Assembly (NCBI RefSeq): GCF_016745505.1
Contig: NZ_JAERUC010000011.1
Coordinates: 1-64,000 of the forward strand
Direction: 5' to 3'
DNA from: Streptomyces silvae
GTDB lineage: Bacteria; Actinomycetota; Actinomycetes; Streptomycetales; Streptomycetaceae
Length of the DNA: 64,000 nt
Part shown: one piece after another, positions 36,672 through 47,371 of the stretch
Layout of the letters: each line of letters opens with the position of its first letter
Numbering within the stretch: position 1 is the first letter of the stretch
Made by a program: the position numbers and the translations under genes
The notes under the pieces: generated by a model
What the model saw: the letters and a program-made list of their open reading frames with translations, nothing else
Told to the model about the DNA's origin: nothing
Database searches by the model: none

Positions 36672-39473
36672 GTGACCCCATCGACGACCGTGCACAGTCC
36701 GCTCCGGCTGTACGGCCGCAGCGGTGAACTGGCCATCCTGGAAACCCTGTTGGAGCGACTGCGGGCAGGGGACGGCGGAGCGCTCGTGCTGACCTCGCCG
36801 CCCGGCCTCGGCCGCACCGCCCTGCTGCGGCGGACCGCCGCCCACCACCGCGGACGGTACGGCGGCCCCGTCCTGTACGCCGCCGCTGCCCCCGCCGAAA
36901 AGCGGCTGCCCTACAGCGGGCTGCACGCACTGCTCTGCTCCGCCCCCGGTCCGCTCCCCGTCGCGCCCGACACGATCCTGGGCTCCGGGATCACCCCGGG
37001 CGGGCTGCTCGCCCTGCTCCGGGACCTGGGGGCCGAACAGCCCCTGCTGGTCTGCGTGGACGACGCGCACGCCTGGGACCCCGACTCCCGCGCCGCCCTC
37101 GGCTTCGCCGCCCGCAGACTCGGCGCGGGCAGCCGTGTCGCCGTGGTGATCGGCGCCGCCGACGAGACCGCCTTCGCCGGACTGCCGGCACTGCGCCTCG
37201 GCCCGCTCGACGACGACGCGGCGACCGCACTCCTGGACCGGCTCACCGACGGCACGGCCGAGGTCGACCCCGTCGTACGCAGCGAACTCCTGCGCGAGGC
37301 GGCGGGCAACCCCCGTCTGCTGGCCGGACTGGCCGGCCGGCTCACCCCCGGCCAGCTGGCCGGGCGTACCGCGCTGCCCTATCCGCTCCCCGGCGCCGAG
37401 GGCGTCCTCGACGCCCACGCCGCGCACCTCGACGGACTGTCGCCCGACACCCGCACCCTCCTCCTGCTCGCCGCCGCCGCGGAGGAGCACGAGCCGGACG
37501 GGGCGGGCGCCGACGCGGCGCTGCTGCTGCGGGCGGGTGCCCGGGCCGGACTGTCCCCCGCCTGCCTCGACCGGGTGCTCTTCGCGCCGACCGGCACCGC
37601 AGGCGCGCTCCAACGGGCAGGCAGCCGCGTGCACTTCAGCCATCCGCTGCTGCGCCGCGCGGTCCTGCACCGGGCGCCCCCGGCCCGCCGCCGCGCCGTG
37701 CACGAACTGCTCGCCGCGCTGCTCACCGGACCCGGGCAGGCCCCGCCGGCCGCGCTCGTCCAGCGGGCCTGCGCCGCGCCCGGGCCGGACGCCGCCCTCG
37801 CCGCGCAACTGGAGGCGGCCGCCGCCGCCCCGCGCCCGCACGGCGAACGCTCGGCCGCGCTCGCCCGTGCAGCCGCGCTCACCACCGACGAGACCCTGCG
37901 GGCCGCACGGTTCACCGCCGCCGCCGAGCAGGCCCGGCTGGCCGGCGACACCGGCCGGGCCCGCGCCATGCTGGCCCGCGTCGGCCCCCACCTCGCCGGC
38001 GGCGCCGCACCCTACGTACGCGGCATGCTCGCCCTGCGCGACGGACCGGTCGCCGACGCCCGCGAGGCCCTCCTGACCGCGGCCGGGCTGCTCGCCCCGC
38101 ACGACCCCCGCCGCACCCTGGACGCCCTGTTCGGTGCCGCGGAGGCCGCCTGGGACATGGGGGACGCCATCGCCTATCTGGACGCCATGAACCGTGTCCC
38201 CGTCGCCGCGGCCGACCGGTCCATGGCCCGCTACCGCGCCGGGATGTGCGCCGTGCTCGCCGGACACCCCGACCGGGGCCACGCCCTCCTGCGGTGCTGC
38301 CTGGACTCCGCCGACCGCGCCGAGGACGCCGGGGAGCTCCTGCGGGCCGGTGCCTCGGCCCTGGTGCTCGGCGAGGTCGACGCGGCCTGCCGGGCCGGCG
38401 CCCGCGCCCTCGCCGTCGTACGCACCCGGGGGCCCGAGGCTCTGCTGCCGCACGCCCTGGAGCAGCTCGCCTACGCCGAACTGCGCACCGGGCAGCATGC
38501 CAGGGCCCGGGCCCACGCCCTGGAAGGACTGCACGCGGCCCGCCGCACCGGACAGCAGAACTCCGCCACCCATCTGCACGCCGTGCTCGCGCTTGCCGCC
38601 TCCGTGGAGGGCCCCGCCGAGGCGTGCGCCGCCCACGCCGACGCGGCCCTGGCCGGGGCGGGCCCGCACGGCCTCGCCCAGGCCGCCATGCTCGCCACCT
38701 GGGCCGTCGCCCGGGCGGACCTGGCGGCCGGCCGGCCCGGCGAGGCGGCGGCCCGGCTCGGCCCGCTGGTCAGACCCGGGCCCGGCACGGGCCACTTCGC
38801 CACCCGCATGCTCGCCGTGCCCTGCTACGTCGAGGCGATGGCGCTCTCCGGCCGCGCGGACGAGGCGGAGGGTGAACTGCGTGCGGCCGTAGAGGAGTTC
38901 GCCCTGTGGACCGCCCGGACGACCGACCCCCAGGTCCCCGCCCAGCTGGCCCGCTGCCGCGCCCTGCTGGCAGCACCCGAGGAGGCCGCCGCCCGGTACG
39001 AGGAGGCGCTGGCCCATCACGACCGCGCCGGCGGCGACTTCGAACGGGCCCGCACCCGGCTGCTCCAGGGCCAGCTGCTGCGCCGTCTGCGCCGTACCCG
39101 CGAGGCGCGCGGACCGCTGCGTGACGCACTGGTCGCCTTCGAACGCTGCTCCGCCCGCGTCTGGGCCGACCGGGCCGGCGGCGAACTGCGGGCCGCCGGC
39201 GAGGCGGTGGACGCCCCGGACCGGAGCGGGCCGGGGCCGCTGGCCGGGCTGACCCCGCAGCAGCAGCGGATCGCCCGCTGCGTGGCGGAGGGCGCCACCA
39301 ACCGTGAGGTGGCGGTGCGGCTCTCGGTGAGCCCGCGGACCGTCGACCACCACCTCCGCAACGTCTTCGCCGCGCTCGGGGTCCGCTCCAGGACCGAGCT
39401 CGCACGGCTGCTGGACGGCGGGCGCGGACCGGGGTTGCAGGACCGTGATGAGAAGAACCGCGCAGACCTCTAG
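36672..39473 (+). CDS. large ATP-binding LuxR (LAL) family transcriptional regulator
   Basis: 933 aa. An N-terminal AAA/NTPase domain is followed by a long TPR-like Ala/Arg-rich helical region and a C-terminal LuxR helix-turn-helix (LTPQQQRIARCVAEGATNRE region, near residues 865-920). The Walker A reads PPGLGRT (43-49), with Arg48 where Lys is normal; Walker B LLVCVDDAHAWD is intact. GTG start at 36672 with only a weak ribosome site. LAL regulators often control secondary or carbon metabolism; the target here is unknown. Confidence 0.9.
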   Translation: MTPSTTVHSPLRLYGRSGELAILETLLERLRAGDGGALVLTSPPGLGRTALLRRTAAHHRGRYGGPVLYAAAAPAEKRLPYSGLHALLCSAPGPLPVAPDTILGSGITPGGLLALLRDLGAEQPLLVCVDDAHAWDPDSRAALGFAARRLGAGSRVAVVIGAADETAFAGLPALRLGPLDDDAATALLDRLTDGTAEVDPVVRSELLREAAGNPRLLAGLAGRLTPGQLAGRTALPYPLPGAEGVLDAHAAHLDGLSPDTRTLLLLAAAAEEHEPDGAGADAALLLRAGARAGLSPACLDRVLFAPTGTAGALQRAGSRVHFSHPLLRRAVLHRAPPARRRAVHELLAALLTGPGQAPPAALVQRACAAPGPDAALAAQLEAAAAAPRPHGERSAALARAAALTTDETLRAARFTAAAEQARLAGDTGRARAMLARVGPHLAGGAAPYVRGMLALRDGPVADAREALLTAAGLLAPHDPRRTLDALFGAAEAAWDMGDAIAYLDAMNRVPVAAADRSMARYRAGMCAVLAGHPDRGHALLRCCLDSADRAEDAGELLRAGASALVLGEVDAACRAGARALAVVRTRGPEALLPHALEQLAYAELRTGQHARARAHALEGLHAARRTGQQNSATHLHAVLALAASVEGPAEACAAHADAALAGAGPHGLAQAAMLATWAVARADLAAGRPGEAAARLGPLVRPGPGTGHFATRMLAVPCYVEAMALSGRADEAEGELRAAVEEFALWTARTTDPQVPAQLARCRALLAAPEEAAARYEEALAHHDRAGGDFERARTRLLQGQLLRRLRRTREARGPLRDALVAFERCSARVWADRAGGELRAAGEAVDAPDRSGPGPLAGLTPQQQRIARCVAEGATNREVAVRLSVSPRTVDHHLRNVFAALGVRSRTELARLLDGGRGPGLQDRDEKNRADL

Positions 39474-39599
39474 GTACCGACCGGGCGGTATGCCATTCTG
39501 CGGTCGTCAGGATCGATGGTGTGCACCCGACCGGTTCCGGGCCGGGCGCACACCGGGGCCGGCCCGTCCGCGGCCGGCCGATTCCCGGTGGAGGCCGCC

Positions 39600-40946
39600 A
39601 TGCCACAGGTCGTACGTTCACGGATCAGGGCACTGCACGGACCGCCGTCCGCGGCACCGCTGCCGCACCGGGTCCGCTCCCTGGCCGACCGTGAGGCCGT
39701 GGCCGTGCTCCACCGGGCGGCCCGGGTGCTGCTGGAGGCGCTGCCCGAGCTCACGGACCGGCTGGTCGAGGCGCTGCGCGAGCAGGTCCCCGCCTACCGC
39801 CACGCGATGGAGACCGAGCCCGCCGAGATCTGGCAGGAGGTCCACCACTCGCTGCGGCACAACGTCGCCTCCCTCATCCAGCCCCGCGAGTACCGGGAGG
39901 CCGCCCACCGCACCTCCCGGTGGATCGGCGAGACCAGGGCCGAGCAGGGCGTACCGCTCGACGCGGTCATGCACGCCTTCCGGATGGGCGGGGCGATGGT
40001 CTGGCAGGACCTGGTCGACGACACGGCCCGGCGCCACCCCGAGGACACCCGGCTGCTCGTCCATGTCGCCGCGGACGTCTGGAACTTCGTCGACGAGCAC
40101 TGCGCGGTGGTGGCCGAGGCGTACCGGCAGGCCGAGCGGCGGCTCTCCTGGCGCCGTGAGAACCAGCAGCGCCTGATGACGGCCGCACTGCTGGACGGCA
40201 CCGCCCGGATCGCGGACCTGCCCGACGCCGCCGCGATGCTGGGCCTACCGGTGCAGGGGCGGTACGCCGTACTCGCGGTCGCCGGCGCCCGCCGCGCTCC
40301 GCACGGCACCGGACGGCCACCGCTGACCCTGCCCGAGGGGACGCCCGCCCTCTGGCACCAGGCGGGGGAGGTGGAACTGGCGATCCTGCCGCTGGCGGCG
40401 GCCCCGCCGGCGGTCGAGGCGGAACCCTCACGTGACGGGGACGGCGACAGCCCGGCCGCGCCCGCCCCGGCGGCCGACCGTGAACTCGCCCCGCTCGCCG
40501 ACGGTCTGACGGTGCCTCCGGGCACCAGGGTCGGCATCGGCTCCGTGGTCGACGGGCTCGCCTGTCTCGGCGACGCACGGCGCCTCGCCGAGACGGCGCT
40601 GCGCGCCTGCCCGGCATCCGGCGGCACCGTCCTGCTCGACGAACACCTGCCCGCCGCGCTCGTCGTGTCCTCGCCCGGCCTCGGGACCGCGCTCGCCGAC
40701 CGGGTCCTCGGCCCGCTCGACCGGCTCGACCCGGCGGACCGGGACGTGCTCATCGAGACGCTGACCGCGTGGCTCGACTCGGACGGCTCGGCGCAGCGGG
40801 CCGGCACGAAGCTGTACTGCCACCGCAACACCGTGCTGAACCGGCTGCGGCGGTTCGAGCAGCTGACGGGGCGCTGTCTGACGCGCCCGTCGGACGCGGT
40901 CGAGGTCTCACTGGCACTCGCGGCCCGGCGGCTGCTGGCGGGCTGA
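39600..40946 (+). CDS. PucR/CdaR-type helix-turn-helix regulator
   Basis: 448 aa. The N-terminal helical sensor region runs to about residue 200, a GGDEF-like degenerate middle follows, and the C-terminal PucR HTH reads [20 protein letters not shown] then [23 protein letters not shown] at 39600 behind GTGGAGG. The downstream symporter gene, 380 bp away, is a possible target. Confidence 0.88.
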   Translation: MPQVVRSRIRALHGPPSAAPLPHRVRSLADREAVAVLHRAARVLLEALPELTDRLVEALREQVPAYRHAMETEPAEIWQEVHHSLRHNVASLIQPREYREAAHRTSRWIGETRAEQGVPLDAVMHAFRMGGAMVWQDLVDDTARRHPEDTRLLVHVAADVWNFVDEHCAVVAEAYRQAERRLSWRRENQQRLMTAALLDGTARIADLPDAAAMLGLPVQGRYAVLAVAGARRAPHGTGRPPLTLPEGTPALWHQAGEVELAILPLAAAPPAVEAEPSRDGDGDSPAAPAPAADRELAPLADGLTVPPGTRVGIGSVVDGLACLGDARRLAETALRACPASGGTVLLDEHLPAALVVSSPGLGTALADRVLGPLDRLDPADRDVLIETLTAWLDSDGSAQRAGTKLYCHRNTVLNRLRRFEQLTGRCLTRPSDAVEVSLALAARRLLAG

Positions 40947-41326
40947 CGGCTGCCGGCGGGCCGACGACCGGCCACCTCCGCCCCGGGGCCGCGGCTCGGC
41001 AGGTACCGCCGCCGGGGCGCACCCGTCCCCGGCAGGTACCGCCCCGGCTGGGCGCCCCTCCGTCCCCGCAGGTACCGCCCCGGCTGGGCGCCTCTGTCTC
41101 CGGGAGGTACCGCCCAGTCGCGGCGCCCCCGTCCCCGGTAAGCACCGCTCCGGCGGGGGCGTCCCCGGACCGAAGGACCCTGTGCCGGCGCACAGTCCTG
41201 TGCCGGGCGGGCTGTACCCGCGCCGCGTCCCGCCCCGGCCCCCTGTGCCGCACCCGCCCCGGCTGATGCCATGGCGCGCATGTCCTCAGCTGCCCCTTGC
41301 GGAGCCGTACCGGCGGAGCGAACCCG
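40947..41326 (+). repeat. intergenic region with 35-36 bp tandem repeat array
   Basis: A 380-bp gene-free stretch. AGGTACCGCC occurs at 41001, 41034, 41070 and 41105, with a degenerate fifth copy near 41141, so the unit spacing is 33-36 bp. The remainder of each unit (for example GGCTGGGCGCC then CCGTCCCC) is also repeated. The GGTACC core is palindromic. Units abut without unique spacers, so this is not CRISPR. No gene is seen; the symporter's promoter must lie in or after it. Confidence 0.85.
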
Positions 41327-42928
41327 GTGAGCGGCGTGATCGACGCCCGGTCCCTCGCCGTGGTCATCTTCCTCGGCTTCGTCGCCGTGTCCCTGCTGCT
41401 GTGCGGCCTCGCCGCGGCCGACCAGGACGACCCGGAGCACTTCTACGCCGGCGGCGCCACCCTCGGCCCGGCCGCCGCAGGGCTGGCCATCGCCGGGGAC
41501 TACGTCTCCGCCGCCACCCTGCTCTCCACCACCGGATCCGTCGCGCTCGCCGGGTTCGACGGCCTCCTGTTCGCCCTGGCCACCGTCGCCTCGCTGGTCC
41601 TGGTCATGCGGCTCTTCGCCGAACGACTGCGCCGCAGAGGCGTGTTCACCATGGGCGACTTCCTCGCGGACCGGCTCGGCGACGGGTCCGTGCGCCGGGC
41701 GCTCGGCGTGGCCACCCTCGTCGTCCTGGCTCCTCTGCTCCTCGTCCAGCTCACCACCGCCGGCCGCGTCATGACCGCCATGTTCGGGCTGCCCGACGGC
41801 GCCCTCACCGGCTGCACCGTCGCCAGCGGCGCGCTGATGGTCTGCTACTCGGCGTTCGGCGGGATGCGCGGCACCGGCTACATCCAGATCCTCAAGGTGG
41901 CCGTCGTCCTCGGCGCCGTCACCCTGCTCGCGGGACTCGTCCTGGCACGCTTCGACTGGTCCCCCTTCGCCCTCTTCGACGCCGCGCGGGCGGGCAGCGG
42001 GGCGGGCGGCGCCTACGCGCGCCCCGGCCTCCAGTTCGGCCACGGGTTCACGGGCGGGCTCGACCTGATCGGCTTCCAGGCCACCCTCGTGCTCGGCGCC
42101 GCCTGCATGCCGCACATCATGATGCGGCTCCACCCCGTCCGTGACGCCTGGACCGCCCGCCGGGCCGGCGTATGGGCCGTCAGCCCCGTAGCCCTGCTGT
42201 GCGCCGGCATCGTCGTCGTCGGCCTCGGCGCCTCCGCGCTCGTGGGCCGCGACCTGCTGTCCGCCGCCGACCCGGCCGGCGGCACCTCCCTGCTGATGGT
42301 GACCAGCGCCCTCGACCCGGGTGCGGCCGGTCCACGGGACAGCCCCCTGTTCGCGCTGGTGGCCAGCGCCGCGTTCGCCACGACCCTGGCCGCGGTCGCC
42401 GGGATCACCCTGGCCGCCGCCTCCTCCGTGGCCCGAGACTTCACGGTGAAGTCGGGCGCGCAGGGCGAGGGCAGGGCCTCGGCCAGGGAGATCCGGCGCG
42501 CCCGCTGGGCCGTCGCCGGCATCGGGGCGCTCGCCGTGCTCCTCTCGGCGTACACCCACGACCGCAACCCGCAGGTGCTGCTCTCCCTGTCGTTCGCGGC
42601 CGCCGCCTCGGTCCTGCCGCCCGTCCTGCTGTACGCCCTCTTCCGGCCGCGCTTCGACGCCCGCGGGGTGCGGTGGACCGTCTACGGGACGCTCCCGCTG
42701 ATCGGGATCCTGATGGTCCTGTCACCGGCGTTCTCCGGCACACCCGTCGCGCTCTTCCCGGAGTGGGACTTCGCCGTCTTCCCGCTCCAGACCCCGGGCC
42801 TGGTCACCATCCCGGCGGGCTTCCTCCTCGGGCTGCTGGGATCGGGCCCGGACCCGGACGCCGCACCGGACGACCGGCACCGCCACCGGACCCGCCGGCC
42901 ACCCGTACGCATCCGCGACGCCGCCTGA
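41327..42928 (+). CDS. sodium:solute symporter family protein
   Basis: 533 aa with about 13 hydrophobic segments, related to acetate/monocarboxylate symporters of the SSS family (ActP/MctC-like). Characteristic parts are EHFYAGGATLGPAAAGLAIAG, TTGSVALAG and the conserved GMRGTGYIQILK. GTG at 41327 behind GCGGAGC; the open frame extends ten codons upstream. The small DUF485 partner gene often found beside such symporters is absent. Substrate not known. Confidence 0.88.
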   Translation: MSGVIDARSLAVVIFLGFVAVSLLLCGLAAADQDDPEHFYAGGATLGPAAAGLAIAGDYVSAATLLSTTGSVALAGFDGLLFALATVASLVLVMRLFAERLRRRGVFTMGDFLADRLGDGSVRRALGVATLVVLAPLLLVQLTTAGRVMTAMFGLPDGALTGCTVASGALMVCYSAFGGMRGTGYIQILKVAVVLGAVTLLAGLVLARFDWSPFALFDAARAGSGAGGAYARPGLQFGHGFTGGLDLIGFQATLVLGAACMPHIMMRLHPVRDAWTARRAGVWAVSPVALLCAGIVVVGLGASALVGRDLLSAADPAGGTSLLMVTSALDPGAAGPRDSPLFALVASAAFATTLAAVAGITLAAASSVARDFTVKSGAQGEGRASAREIRRARWAVAGIGALAVLLSAYTHDRNPQVLLSLSFAAAASVLPPVLLYALFRPRFDARGVRWTVYGTLPLIGILMVLSPAFSGTPVALFPEWDFAVFPLQTPGLVTIPAGFLLGLLGSGPDPDAAPDDRHRHRTRRPPVRIRDAA

Positions 42929-43027
42929 GGGCCGGGGGCGGCCGTACGTACGGGACGGCGCCGGAGGGGCAGGGGGCGCCCGTACGTACGAAACGGCGGA
43001 CCGCCCGTACGGCTACGCGGTCCCGGG

Positions 43028-43660
43028 CTACAGGCCGAGCTCGGCCGTGTGCAGCCGGGCCAGCGCGTCCTTGTCGCCCTCCAGCTCCACATGCGCCGCG
43101 TCCTGCCGCCCCGCGGCGAACAGCAGCAGCTCACCCGGCTCCCCGGTGACCGTCACCACCGGGGTGCCCTTGTGGGCCACCGCCGTCTGGCCGTCCGGGC
43201 GCCGCAGGACCAGGCCCACCGGGGCCCGGCGGCCCAGCATCCGGGCCGTCTTCTCGGTGCGCGACCACAGGACGTCCGCGAACACCGGATCCAGCTCCCG
43301 CCGGGACCAGTCGGGCTGGGCCCGGCGCACATCCTCCGCGTGGATGTAGAACTCGACGGTGTTGGCCGCCTCGTCCAGCTGCTTCAGCCCGAACGGCGAC
43401 ATCCGGGGCGGCCCCGTACGGATGAGCTGGATCAGCTCCTCGTACGGCTTGGCGGCGAACTCGGCCTGGACCCGCTCCAGCCGGTTCTTCAGGGCGCCCA
43501 CCAGGATCCCGCCCGCGGCGTCCGCACGGCGTTCCCGCACCACGACATGGGCGGCCAGGTCACGGGTCTTCCAGCCGTTGCACAGGGTCTGGGCTTCGGG
43601 ACCCGCCGCTTCCAACAGGTCGGCGAGCAGAAGACGTTCACGCTTCGCATGGGTCGACAT
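43028..43660 (-). CDS. TIGR03085 family protein (mycothiol-dependent maleylpyruvate isomerase-like)
   Basis: 210 aa. The N-terminal DinB-like helical domain has the metal-type His pattern ([17 protein letters not shown], and [15 protein letters not shown]). TIGR03085 is an actinobacterial family of unknown substrate. ATG at 43660 (MSTHAKRER); ribosome site weak. Divergent from hisI, 85 bp away. Confidence 0.87.
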   Translation of the reverse strand: MSTHAKRERLLLADLLEAAGPEAQTLCNGWKTRDLAAHVVVRERRADAAGGILVGALKNRLERVQAEFAAKPYEELIQLIRTGPPRMSPFGLKQLDEAANTVEFYIHAEDVRRAQPDWSRRELDPVFADVLWSRTEKTARMLGRRAPVGLVLRRPDGQTAVAHKGTPVVTVTGEPGELLLFAAGRQDAAHVELEGDKDALARLHTAELGL

Positions 43661-43745
43661 GCCCGCCAGCGTACGACCGCCGCCCGCGGTCCGCCCAGTG
43701 GACGCACGGCCGGACGGCCCCCTCCGGCGCGGCACAATGGGGCCC

Positions 43746-44126
43746 ATGACCAGCACGCCCGGCTCCCCGCCCGCCAGCAATCTCGACCCGGCCGTCGCCG
43801 CCCGCCTCAAGCGAGGCCCCGACGGACTGTTCCCGGCCATCGCCCAGCAGCACGACACGGGCGAGGTGCTCATGCTCGGCTGGATGGACGACGAGGCGCT
43901 GCACCGCACCCTCACCACGGGCCGCTGCACCTACTGGTCCCGCAGCCGCCAGGAGTACTGGGTCAAGGGGGACACCTCCGGCCACACCCAGCAGGTGGTC
44001 TCGGTCGCGCTGGACTGCGACGCCGACACCGTCCTGGTGAAGGTCGACCAGACGGGTGCCGCCTGCCACACCGGCGCGCGCACCTGCTTCGACAAGGACG
44101 TCCTCCCGCTCACCGCGCCCCGATAA
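43746..44126 (+). CDS. hisI: phosphoribosyl-AMP cyclohydrolase
   Basis: 126 aa. Third step of histidine synthesis; opens the adenine ring of PR-AMP. Motifs [23 protein letters not shown], the metal-binding DCDADT and CHTGARTCF are present. No HisE domain is fused. It is separated from the main his operon by about 9 kb and lies 11 bases before trpE. An ATG nine bases earlier is in frame. Confidence 0.96.
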   Translation: MTSTPGSPPASNLDPAVAARLKRGPDGLFPAIAQQHDTGEVLMLGWMDDEALHRTLTTGRCTYWSRSRQEYWVKGDTSGHTQQVVSVALDCDADTVLVKVDQTGAACHTGARTCFDKDVLPLTAPR

Positions 44127-44137
44127 GGTCAGCCGCC

Positions 44138-45646
44138 ATGGATCTCGACACGTTCCGCAAGCTCGCCGTCGACCGGCGTGTCATCCCCGTCAGCCGCCGG
44201 CTCCTCGCGGACGGCGACACCCCGGTCGGGCTCTACCGGAAGCTCGCCGCCGAACGCCCAGGCACCTTCCTCCTCGAATCCGCGGAGAGCGGCCGCACCT
44301 GGTCCCGCTACTCCTTCATCGGGGTACGCAGCGCCGCCACCCTGACCTCCCGCGACGGCGAGGCCCACTGGCTCGGCACCCCGCCCGTCGGCGTCCCCGT
44401 CGGGGGCGACCCGCTGCAGGCGCTCCGGGCCACCGTCGAGACCCTGCACACGCCCCGCGACCTGGTCGGCGACGAGGGCCTCCCGCCGTTCACCGGCGGC
44501 ATGGTCGGCTACCTCGGCTACGACGTCGTCCGCAGGCTGGAGCGGATCACCGAGCACGGCGGCGACGACCTGAAGCTCCCCGAGCTCACCATGCTGCTCA
44601 CCTCGGACCTCGCCGTCCTCGACCACGGGACCGGCACCGTCCTGCTGATCGCCAACGCGATCAACCACAACGACCTGGACACCGGCGTCGACGAGGCCCA
44701 CCAGGACGCCGTCGCCCGGCTCGACGCCATGGAGCGGGACCTGTCCCGGCCCGTGGAGAACGCCCCCGCCGCGCTGCCGCCCTCCGAGCTCCCGCCGTAC
44801 ACCGCGCTCTGGGGCGGCCAGGCGTTCATGGACGCCGTCGAGGACGTCAAGGAGCGCATCAGGGCGGGGGAGGCCTTCCAGGTCGTCCCCTCCCAGCGCT
44901 TCGAGACGCCCTGCACGGCGAGCGCCCTGGACGTCTACCGGGTGCTGCGCGCCACCAACCCGTCGCCGTACATGTACCTCTTCCGCTTCGACGGCTTCGA
45001 CGTCGTCGGCTCCAGCCCCGAGGCGCTCGTCAAGGTCGAGGACGGCCGGGCGATGGTCCACCCCATCGCCGGGACCAGGCACCGCGGCGCCACCCCGCAG
45101 GAGGACCAGGCACTCGCCGACGAACTCCTCGCCGACCCCAAGGAGCGCGCCGAGCACCTGATGCTCGTCGACCTCGGCCGCAACGACCTGGGGCGGGTCT
45201 GCGAGCCGGGCAGCGTCGAGGTGGTCGACTTCATGTCCGTCGAGCGGTACTCGCACGTGATGCACATCGTCTCCACCGTCACCGGCCGGGTCGCCGAGGG
45301 CCGCACCGCCTTCGACGTCCTCACCGCGTGCTTCCCCGCCGGCACCCTCTCCGGCGCCCCCAAGCCCCGCGCCCTCCAGATCATCGAGGAGCTCGAACCC
45401 AGCCGCCGCGGCCTCTACGGCGGCTGCGTCGGCTACCTCGACTTCGCCGGGGACTCCGACACCGCCATCGCCATCCGCACCGCTCTGCTCCGCGACGGCA
45501 CCGCGTACGTCCAGGCCGGTGCGGGCATCGTCGCGGACTCCGACCCGGTCGCCGAGGACACGGAATGCCGCAACAAGGCCGCGGCGGTCCTGCGCGCCGT
45601 GCATACGGCGAACCGCCTCCCGTCGGCCGGAGCCGGTAAGGGATAG
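44138..45646 (+). CDS. trpE: anthranilate synthase component I
   Basis: 502 aa. Makes anthranilate from chorismate with a glutaminase partner that is not encoded in this window. The feedback-site LLESAE sits in the N-terminal region (residues about 45-50). The catalytic chorismate-binding domain shows [31 protein letters not shown] and [11 protein letters not shown]. Eleven bases after hisI and without a leader, so no trp attenuator is present at this copy. Overlaps the next gene by one base. Confidence 0.97.
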   Translation: MDLDTFRKLAVDRRVIPVSRRLLADGDTPVGLYRKLAAERPGTFLLESAESGRTWSRYSFIGVRSAATLTSRDGEAHWLGTPPVGVPVGGDPLQALRATVETLHTPRDLVGDEGLPPFTGGMVGYLGYDVVRRLERITEHGGDDLKLPELTMLLTSDLAVLDHGTGTVLLIANAINHNDLDTGVDEAHQDAVARLDAMERDLSRPVENAPAALPPSELPPYTALWGGQAFMDAVEDVKERIRAGEAFQVVPSQRFETPCTASALDVYRVLRATNPSPYMYLFRFDGFDVVGSSPEALVKVEDGRAMVHPIAGTRHRGATPQEDQALADELLADPKERAEHLMLVDLGRNDLGRVCEPGSVEVVDFMSVERYSHVMHIVSTVTGRVAEGRTAFDVLTACFPAGTLSGAPKPRALQIIEELEPSRRGLYGGCVGYLDFAGDSDTAIAIRTALLRDGTAYVQAGAGIVADSDPVAEDTECRNKAAAVLRAVHTANRLPSAGAGKG

Positions 45647-46305
45647 TGGAGTACGTGAGTGCCGTCCCCGTACCCCAGCCCCGTGCCCGAGCCGCCTCCG
45701 CGCCCGACAGCGCAGGAAGCCGCCGAAGCCTGGCCGCCGGCCTGCTCCTCGGGGCGGCCGGCGCCACCGTCGTCCTCCTCGCCTCCGGGCAGACCTGGGC
45801 CGAGGGCAAGGCGTCCGTCGGCGGCGGCACGCTTCCGCTCACCGCCGACGGCCAGGACGTCACAGGCGTCCCGGCGGCCCTGGCCGTGGTCGGCCTGGCC
45901 GCCCTCGTCGCCGTCTTCGCCGTCCGGGGGGCCGGCCGCCTGGTCGTCGCCGCGCTGCTGGCCCTGAGCGGCCTCGGCGCGGGCTTCAGCGCCTACACCG
46001 GCGCCTCGGACAGCGCGGCCCTGGACGAGCAGGCCGCGCAGACCACGGGCAACACCGCGGCCACCGTCGGCGCCCTCAGCCACACCGCCTGGCCCTACAT
46101 CACCGCGGCCGGCGGACTGCTCATCCTGCTCGCCGGACTGCTCGCCCTGCGCTACGGCAGCCGCTGGCCCGCCATGTCGGGACGGTACGAGCGCGACGGC
46201 ACCCCCCGCCCCCGCAAGGTCCCCCGCACCGCCCCGGACCCCGAGCGGCCCGAGGAACTGTGGAAGGCCCTGGACCGCGGCGAGGACCCGACGCGCGAGG
46301 CATGA
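45646..46305 (+). CDS. Trp biosynthesis-associated membrane protein
   Basis: 219 aa with four hydrophobic segments. The family (TIGR02234/PF09534) is found with actinobacterial trp genes and has no known function. Its GTG at 45646 overlaps the trpE stop; a second GTG nine bases later is an alternative start. The C-terminal tail is Arg/Pro/Glu-rich. Confidence 0.88.
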   Translation: MEYVSAVPVPQPRARAASAPDSAGSRRSLAAGLLLGAAGATVVLLASGQTWAEGKASVGGGTLPLTADGQDVTGVPAALAVVGLAALVAVFAVRGAGRLVVAALLALSGLGAGFSAYTGASDSAALDEQAAQTTGNTAATVGALSHTAWPYITAAGGLLILLAGLLALRYGSRWPAMSGRYERDGTPRPRKVPRTAPDPERPEELWKALDRGEDPTREA

Positions 46306-46396
46306 CCCCCAGCCTCAGGTCCCCCGGCGCGTACGGGACAATGGCAGTGAGCTTTTCCAGCGATACCTTCAGCGCAACACCAACTAGGAGCAACTC

Positions 46397-46648
46397 ATGG
46401 CGGGCAGCAGCCACGGACACACCCCGGCCGCCTGGACCGGTGTCATCATCTCCTTCATCGGCTTCTGCATCGCGGGCCTCTTCATGGTCGCGGCGAACAC
46501 GCTCGGCTTCTGGGCCGGTATCGGCGTGGTCCTCCTCGGCGGTGTCGTCGGTCTCGCCATGAAGATGGCCGGCCTCGGCATGCCGAAGGAGTCCGCCGAG
46601 ATGGCGGCCGCCAGGGCCCGCGCCGGCCAGGCCCAGATCACGGCCTGA
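46397..46648 (+). CDS. HGxxPAAW family small membrane protein
   Basis: 83 aa. Begins MAGSSHGHTPAAW, the motif that names the family, then has two membrane helices and a short Ala/Arg-rich tail. AGGAG precedes the ATG. Function unknown; it sits in the trp neighbourhood in Streptomyces. Confidence 0.88.
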   Translation: MAGSSHGHTPAAWTGVIISFIGFCIAGLFMVAANTLGFWAGIGVVLLGGVVGLAMKMAGLGMPKESAEMAAARARAGQAQITA

Positions 46649-46751
46649 ACAGGCCCCCGGGGGCCCCGGCAGGTGCCGGGATCCGGGACACGACGCGAGG
46701 CGCAGCCCGGACCGGGCTGCGCCTTTCCTCAAGAGCGGGGACAATCGGCGC

Positions 46752-47258
46752 GTGGACGCCTCAGCCTCTCCCGCAGCCGCCGCCCCGGACCCCGCACCCG
46801 CCCCTCCGGGCCCGGCACCCGTGCCCGCACCCGGGCCCGGTCTGCCGGCCCCCGCCCCGTACTCGCGCCTCCGCCGGCTCGCCACACCCGCCGGCGTCAT
46901 GGCCGCCGTCGTCGGGGCCTTCGCCTACGTCGCCACGGTCGACCCCAACGAACCCGGGCACTACCCGGTCTGCCCCATGCTCCGGTTCACCGGGGTGTTC
47001 TGCCCCGGCTGCGGCGGACTGCGCAGCGCCCACGCCTTCGCCCACGGAGACCTGGCCGCGGCCCTCGGCGCCAACGCCCTGGCCGTCGTCGGCTACGTGG
47101 TCTTCGCGGCGGTCTGGCTGCTCTGGACGGTCCGCGCGAGCCGGGGCCGCCCGATGCGGATCGCTCTCGCACCCGGTTACTGGTGGGGCATCGGCGCGGT
47201 GCTGGTGGTCTTCTCCGTGGTCAGGAACCTGCCCTTCGGTTCCGCGCTGGCTCCCTGA
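46752..47258 (+). CDS. DUF2752 family membrane protein
   Basis: 168 aa. A Pro/Ala-rich 40-residue head, then the DUF2752 core with its Cys motif (CPMLRFTGVFCPGCGGLRSAH) and two to three membrane helices. GTG start. Function unknown. Confidence 0.88.
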   Translation: MDASASPAAAAPDPAPAPPGPAPVPAPGPGLPAPAPYSRLRRLATPAGVMAAVVGAFAYVATVDPNEPGHYPVCPMLRFTGVFCPGCGGLRSAHAFAHGDLAAALGANALAVVGYVVFAAVWLLWTVRASRGRPMRIALAPGYWWGIGAVLVVFSVVRNLPFGSALAP

Positions 47259-47371
47259 TTGACCAGGTAGTGGGACGTCAGGGCGGCGGATGCGGGCCCT
47301 GAGCCATCCTGCGGATACCATCGAGATGGCTGATCCTGTACCCATCACCGCTTCGGAAGGGGGCCGCTCGC

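Noticed and set aside
36504..39353. 949-codon minus-strand frame across the LAL regulator
   Set aside because: Gly/Gln/Ala-rich shadow; the plus-strand protein has Walker and LuxR motifs.
41001..41150. Possible CRISPR array
   Set aside because: Units follow each other without unique spacers, have diverged copies, and no cas genes are nearby.
41182..42144. Arg/Pro-rich plus-strand ORF over the symporter start
   Set aside because: Out-of-frame shadow of the symporter gene.
44100..44140. trp attenuator or leader peptide before trpE
   Set aside because: Only 11 bases lie between hisI and trpE, with no room for a leader or Trp codon run.
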